Below are positions 60,015 through 64,000 of a stretch of 64,000 bases of DNA, one piece after another. The position numbers and the translations under genes were made by a program. This DNA comes from CATOSP01 sp965205385 (GTDB lineage: Bacteria > Chloroflexota > Dehalococcoidia > Lucifugimonadales > UBA3495). The stretch spans positions 62,001-126,000 of the forward strand of contig CBDBGS010000004.1 in the NCBI GenBank assembly GCA_965205385.1. The letters are read 5' to 3'. Position 1 is the first letter of the stretch; every line of letters starts with the position of its first letter. Below the pieces are notes generated by a model. It made no database searches. It was not told where the DNA came from and was given only the letters and a program-made list of their open reading frames with translations.

Positions 60015-61181
60015 TTAGCCATCCGTGGGCGCGATGCCGCCCTTGGACTCCCCATCAGTCCCGGTATCCCATACCAGTGGCAGTTCAAGTTGGGAAGTTT
60101 CCGTGAACCCGGAAACGCCCACCCCCAATAGGCGGAACGACCTGCCTATCGTCAACTCCCTAGCTAATAGCATTCGGGCCGTATCAACAATAGTTTCCTC
60201 TGCGCGGGTGGAGGATGGCAGGGTGGTCTGCCGGGTAAAAGTCGTGAAGTCCGCCAACCGCGCCTTCAAAATTACGGTCTTCACCTGTTGTTCTTTAGCA
60301 GCCAATTGCCGCGCTACCCTGCTGGATAGCCTGTCGACCACGCCGTAAAGCTCCTTCACTCCACTCATGTCCTCGGCAAACGTGGTCTCCGCGCTGATGG
60401 ACTTGGCGACGCGATGGCTGTGCACGGAGCGGTGGTCCTGTCCCACTGCCCTCGCCTGCACCTCAGCCGCCCGCTGGCCGAAGCGACGCTGGAACCAAGC
60501 AAAAGGCTTGGCGGCCAGTTGACCGATGGTGTCAATCCCATCTGATTTCAACCGGGACGCGGTCTTGGGGCCGATTCCCCAGAGCCGCCCCACGGGCAGG
60601 GGGGACAGGAACTCCCGTTCCTCGCCCTGGGGCACCACGACCAATCCGTCGGGCTTCTGGAGGTCCGACGCGATCTTGGCCACTGACTTGCTGGAGCCGA
60701 CACCTACGGAGAGGATCAACCCGGTCTCTTCGCTGACGCGCCTTTTCAGGTCTATCGCCACAGCAAGTGGATGGTTGCCCGCCCCCACCGACTCTGTGAT
60801 GTCGAGGTACGCTTCGTCCAGGGAAAGGGGCTCAACCAGGTCTGAAAGGTCGCGGAAGATGGTCATGACCTTTTGGGACTCTTCCCTGTATCTGTCGAAG
60901 CGTGGGCGCACGATGATCCCGTGAGGGCAAAGCCGGACCGCGGTGCGCATGGGCATCGCGGAGTGGACTCCGTACTCCCTCGCCTCGTAAGACGCGGTTG
61001 CCACCACACCACGGCTTTCAGGACGGCCACCAACCATCACGGCTTTCCCACGCAGCGCCGGATCGTCCAATTGTTCGACCGCGGCGTAAAAGGCGTCGAG
61101 GTCGGCGTGCAGTATATGGCGGATAACTCCGCCTTCGAGCCCATGTAATTCGGTCGTCCGATCTAGCGCGTGGTCTGACAT
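60015..61181 (-). CDS. dinB: DNA polymerase IV
   Basis: A 388-residue Y-family polymerase: ILHADLDAFYAAVEQLDDP with the first catalytic Asp, SLDEAYLDIT with the Asp-Glu pair, GVGSSKSVAKIASD, LWGIGPKTASRLKSDGI (helix-hairpin-helix) and a little-finger domain. A beta-clamp motif QLELPL is visible near the C-terminus. It performs translesion synthesis. No lexA box was identified upstream. Its end is 7 bp from cofE's. Confidence 0.95.
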   Translation of the reverse strand: MSDHALDRTTELHGLEGGVIRHILHADLDAFYAAVEQLDDPALRGKAVMVGGRPESRGVVATASYEAREYGVHSAMPMRTAVRLCPHGIIVRPRFDRYREESQKVMTIFRDLSDLVEPLSLDEAYLDITESVGAGNHPLAVAIDLKRRVSEETGLILSVGVGSSKSVAKIASDLQKPDGLVVVPQGEEREFLSPLPVGRLWGIGPKTASRLKSDGIDTIGQLAAKPFAWFQRRFGQRAAEVQARAVGQDHRSVHSHRVAKSISAETTFAEDMSGVKELYGVVDRLSSRVARQLAAKEQQVKTVILKARLADFTTFTRQTTLPSSTRAEETIVDTARMLLARELTIGRSFRLLGVGVSGFTETSQLELPLVWDTGTDGESKGGIAPTDG

Positions 61182-61607
61182 GGTTCATCGGTCCTGTGAC
61201 CGCACCGAATCTGGCCGTGTCTCTAATTCTATCGCGATTTGGTACGTTGGGCAGCCCGCAATAGTCACCGGCCAAGGTCTTTTGATTCTTGGCTCAATGG
61301 TCTGAACTGTGATTCATGTGATTAAGGGATGCGCATGATTTTCCAATCTACTAAATCCTAGAATCAGAGAAATCATAGTTCAGACGAACAACTGAAAGCC
61401 CGCAACCGTCACCGGCGGCTCTAGTTGCTCCTATGGTCTTTCGCCAATGCTCAGAGACCCCCGTGTCTCCGAACTTCGTTGCAGGATGGACGAACAAACG
61501 CTATTCTTTAACGGTGTTCAGACGATAACTAATCGGCCCCTGTCCGGTTACAACCAGGCAGGCCTGTGAGAGGGCATGTCCACTCCTCTTTTCCGTGCGA
61601 GGCATAG
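61182..61607. other. intergenic region with an inverted-repeat element
   Basis: About 425 bp between dinB and an MFS gene. An 86-bp inverted-repeat element lies at 61300-61385; I see no gene in the remainder. Confidence 0.5.
61300..61385. repeat. 86-bp element with 15-bp inverted ends
   Basis: GTCTGAACTGTGATT (61300-61314) and AATCATAGTTCAGAC (61371-61385) are inverted copies with one mismatch. The interior is AT-rich relative to its surroundings (GATTAAGGGATGCGCATGAT). This fits a small non-autonomous mobile repeat. Confidence 0.6.
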
Positions 61608-62900
61608 ATGACCTCGGCTACCGGAACACCGCGGACGGGCCGCATCTTCTATGGATGGTGGATGGTTGCCTCATGCTCGGTGATGGTGATGCTCGCCAGC
61701 GGCCTCTTCTTTCGGGGCTTCACCGTGTTCGTACCGGCTATGCGGGACTCCCTCAGGTTGACCCAGGCCCAGACCAATCTGGTATTCTCCTTGGCCCGGG
61801 CTGAAGGCGGCCTAGAGGGCCCCCTGGCGGGATGGGCGATTGACAAATTTGGCAACCGCGCCATGTTGATCCCCTGCGTCATCATCGCCGCCGTCGGCTA
61901 TTTCGTGTTCGCCAAATACGTCAACGGCTTCTGGAGCTTCGCCATCATATACCTGGGGATAATATCCTTGGGCAATAGCATTGCCTTCCAGCATGCCCTG
62001 TTCGCCGGACTCAACCAGTGGTTCAGGCGGCGGAGATCTCTGGCAATCTCGACCCTGGCGGCAGTTGCTTCTCTTGGCGGGTTGATCCTGGTGCCGCTGA
62101 TGTCCTGGATAATCATTGAATTCGGTTGGCGCATCGCTTTCGTCATCTGCGGCGCCGCCTACTTCGTAGCCATCCTTCCCGTCAGCTTCTTTTTCCGCAA
62201 CCGTCCTGAAGACATGGGACTCCTTCCTGACGGAGATACCGCGCCGCCGTCGATCACCACTTCCGGTGTTGGCGGAACAACGAGGCGCGTGTTCACCCGC
62301 GACTACACGGTCCGGGAAGCATTGCACACCAAGGCCTATTGGCTTCTGACCCTTGGGGCGGGGCTCAGGCAGATTGCAACCATCGGTATCCTAATAAGTA
62401 TCATTCCGATCCTGGAAACCAAAGGAGTTGGCCGACAAGCTGCCGCCAACCTGACCGGAGTAATGTTCGGGGTCAACTTTATTTCCCGCCTGGTTTTTGG
62501 CTACCTGGGCGACAAGTGGAGCAAGTCAGTCCTGCTTGGCGTTACCCTGGCCCTGGAGAGCGCCGCGTTCCTGTGCCTGTACCTGGGTTCCTGGAACGAT
62601 CTCCGCATCCTGCTTCTGTTCGTTTTTGTCCTTCTCGAGGGAATGGGGGATGGCGCGGGAGTGATCGTTTGGGCCGCGCTAGGAGAGTACTACGGCAGGG
62701 AGAAGTTCGCCAGTCTTCGCGGAATCGTGGCCTTCTCCCATAGTTGGGCGTTGGTCGCCACGCCGGTGGCTACTGGGTGGGTGTTCGACCGCTTCGGGAA
62801 TTTCGACTGGGCGTTGATACCCGGGGTCATCGTCGCGGCGGTTGCGAGCCTGTGTTTCTTCCTGATCCGCGCCCCCCGGCAGTTAACCGTCGAGACCTGA
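61608..62900 (+). CDS. MFS transporter
   Basis: A 430-residue 12-helix transporter with GRIFYGWWMVASCSVMVM at the N-terminus, LVFSLARAEGGLEGPLAGWAIDKFGNR (motif A region), and a central loop similar to that of the MFS gene at 52783 (RPEDMGLLPDGD). The two transporters are clear paralogues. Substrate unknown. A GAGG site lies just upstream of the ATG. Confidence 0.92.
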   Translation: MTSATGTPRTGRIFYGWWMVASCSVMVMLASGLFFRGFTVFVPAMRDSLRLTQAQTNLVFSLARAEGGLEGPLAGWAIDKFGNRAMLIPCVIIAAVGYFVFAKYVNGFWSFAIIYLGIISLGNSIAFQHALFAGLNQWFRRRRSLAISTLAAVASLGGLILVPLMSWIIIEFGWRIAFVICGAAYFVAILPVSFFFRNRPEDMGLLPDGDTAPPSITTSGVGGTTRRVFTRDYTVREALHTKAYWLLTLGAGLRQIATIGILISIIPILETKGVGRQAAANLTGVMFGVNFISRLVFGYLGDKWSKSVLLGVTLALESAAFLCLYLGSWNDLRILLLFVFVLLEGMGDGAGVIVWAALGEYYGREKFASLRGIVAFSHSWALVATPVATGWVFDRFGNFDWALIPGVIVAAVASLCFFLIRAPRQLTVET

Positions 62901-63056
62901 GCGGTTGCCCCCTCTCACTCCGGTCCTGCTCCGCGGGGAACATAGATTTTTGCGGCACATCTGGAGAGGGGCTACAATAACCAGCGGACGAGTGCCCCCT
63001 TTCGCCGGCCTTTCGCAATGCCACCGGCCAACTCCACCTGATGCCAAGGAGGCCCT

Positions 63057-64000
63057 ATGCCTACGATATTAGAAGAATTCGTTGCCAGTCATCCTGGCTC
63101 CGCTCAGAGGTACGCCGAAGCCACGACGCTGTTCCCTGGCGGCGTCACTCACGACACGCGGTACGCCGTGCCTTTCCCGCTGTACATGACCCACGGCTCC
63201 GGCCCGAGGAAGTGGGACGTGGACGGTAATGAATACATTGACTTCGTATCCGGCCACGGCGCGCTGCTCCTGGGACACTCCCATCCGGCAATAGCCGAGG
63301 CGGTCTCGGCCCAGATCCTACGCGGCACACACTTGGGCGCGTCCACCGACGAGGAGATGCGCTGGGCCAGGGCAATCAAGGCCCTGGTTCCTTCCGTGGA
63401 GAAGGTCCGCTATCACAGCTCCGGCACCGAGGCAACTTTGATGGCAATGCGGCTGGCGAGGGCCTACACGGGGAAGAACAAAGTGATCAAGCTTCAGGAC
63501 CACTTTCATGGCTGGCACGATTACGCCATGGCTGGCTCCGATCAAGGCGCACCTGGCATTCCGGAGGCTAGCTGGGGGAGCATGATCGTTGTCCCTTCCG
63601 GCGACTTGAACGCCGTGGAGGCCGCACTTACCAGGGACCCGGACGTCGCAGCCCTGATCCTGGAACCTACCGGGGCACATTACGGCCAGCTACCTTACGA
63701 CACGCCAAATTACCTGAAGGGTGTCCGAGACCTCACCGGGCAACACGGAGTGGTTCTGATCTTCGACGAGGTGGTCACCGGCTTCCGCGCCTCGCCCGGC
63801 GGAGCCCAGGTCAAATACGGGGTGTCTCCCGACCTAACCACAATGGCCAAGATCGTGGCTGGCGCGCTGCCCGGCGGCGCCGTTGGCGGCAAGGCCGACA
63901 TCGTGGATATGATCGCTCACAGAGGGGACCCGGAATGGGACAGTACCCGCAGGGTTTACCATCCCGGCACTTTCAACGGCAACCCCCTGACCGCCGTGGC
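63057..64000 (+). CDS. class-III aminotransferase (glutamate-1-semialdehyde aminomutase-like), runs off the end
   Basis: The frame is open from the ATG at 63057 (AAGGAGG site) to the window edge, 314 residues. It shows LFPGGVTHDTR, WDVDGNEYIDFVSGHGALLLGHSHPAI, YHSSGTEATLMAMRLARAYTGK, DHFHGWHDY, LIFDEVVTGFR and the likely PLP Lys in TMAKIVAGALPGGAVGG. This is the GSAM/aspartate aminotransferase-family pattern. Whether it is HemL cannot be told; genomes like this carry several paralogues. Confidence 0.9.
   Translation, partial: MPTILEEFVASHPGSAQRYAEATTLFPGGVTHDTRYAVPFPLYMTHGSGPRKWDVDGNEYIDFVSGHGALLLGHSHPAIAEAVSAQILRGTHLGASTDEEMRWARAIKALVPSVEKVRYHSSGTEATLMAMRLARAYTGKNKVIKLQDHFHGWHDYAMAGSDQGAPGIPEASWGSMIVVPSGDLNAVEAALTRDPDVAALILEPTGAHYGQLPYDTPNYLKGVRDLTGQHGVVLIFDEVVTGFRASPGGAQVKYGVSPDLTTMAKIVAGALPGGAVGGKADIVDMIAHRGDPEWDSTRRVYHPGTFNGNPLTAV

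Overview
The window looks like one contiguous piece of a GC-rich (roughly 60% by eye) bacterial chromosome, most likely a Chloroflexota lineage of the Dehalococcoidia/SAR202 type. This rests on gene content, not on a marker search: a split, archaeal-style coenzyme F420 pathway (cofG, cofH, cofD, cofC in a row, with cofE 46 kb away), three luciferase-like flavin/F420 oxidoreductases, an archaeal-type fructose-1,6-bisphosphate aldolase/phosphatase, and many scattered catabolic oxidoreductases. TTG starts are frequent (NAD(P)-binding protein at 4287, folC, fabI, a permease, an MTHFR-like gene, a CoxM-like gene).

Layout. 0-15 kb is mostly housekeeping: a fabF cut by the window edge, a B12-binding radical SAM protein with a repeated helical tail, an LLM oxidoreductase, folC, a second fabF, ruvB, the F420 operon cofGHDC, another LLM enzyme and fabI. 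15.3-20.8 kb is a compact five-gene minus-strand operon: an unknown protein, a P-loop-less ATPase-like protein, a BrxD/DUF2791-like P-loop ATPase, a small unknown protein and a SNF2-family helicase. Three of its four junctions are 4-bp overlaps. It has no methyltransferase, PglZ or recognisable nuclease and is the best candidate for an undescribed defence or genome-maintenance system. 20.9-30.3 kb holds a zinc-ribbon/TPR membrane protein, fbp behind a near-consensus promoter, aspS, a DUF255 thioredoxin-domain protein, a frameshifted nitroreductase, an enoyl-CoA hydratase, a family-5 uracil-DNA glycosylase and a cupin.

30.5-39.8 kb is a catabolic block: LLM monooxygenase, HpaB-like hydroxylase, two alpha/beta hydrolases, an NTF2-like protein, an AhpD/CMD protein, an amidohydrolase, an SMP-30 lactonase and a GMC oxidoreductase. 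tRNA-Arg(TCG) and tRNA-His(GTG) follow, then a pair of peptide-type ABC permeases without partners, a secreted gluzincin peptidase, and an MqnA-like protein abutting an MTHFR-like protein. 46-52 kb is a second accessory metabolic block (TPP enzyme, CMD, SDR, Zn-ribbon OB-fold protein, ketopantoate-reductase-like protein, VOC protein, an unknown protein, DUF2182). 52.8-64 kb contains two related MFS transporters, CoxM/CoxS-type subunits without a catalytic subunit, a MoaD-like protein with a tail beyond its Gly-Gly, Nudix and GNAT proteins, hisA, hisH, a PduO-type adenosyltransferase, cofE, dinB and a class-III aminotransferase running off the end.

The F420 operon and the LLM enzymes fit together as cofactor supply and cofactor users. 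The oxygenase, hydrolase and dehydrogenase blocks suggest heterotrophic use of chemically complex organic matter. No prophage, transposase or CRISPR array was seen. Several intergenic repeat families were seen, two of them with terminal inverted repeats. All functional calls are from reading translated sequence; no database search was run.
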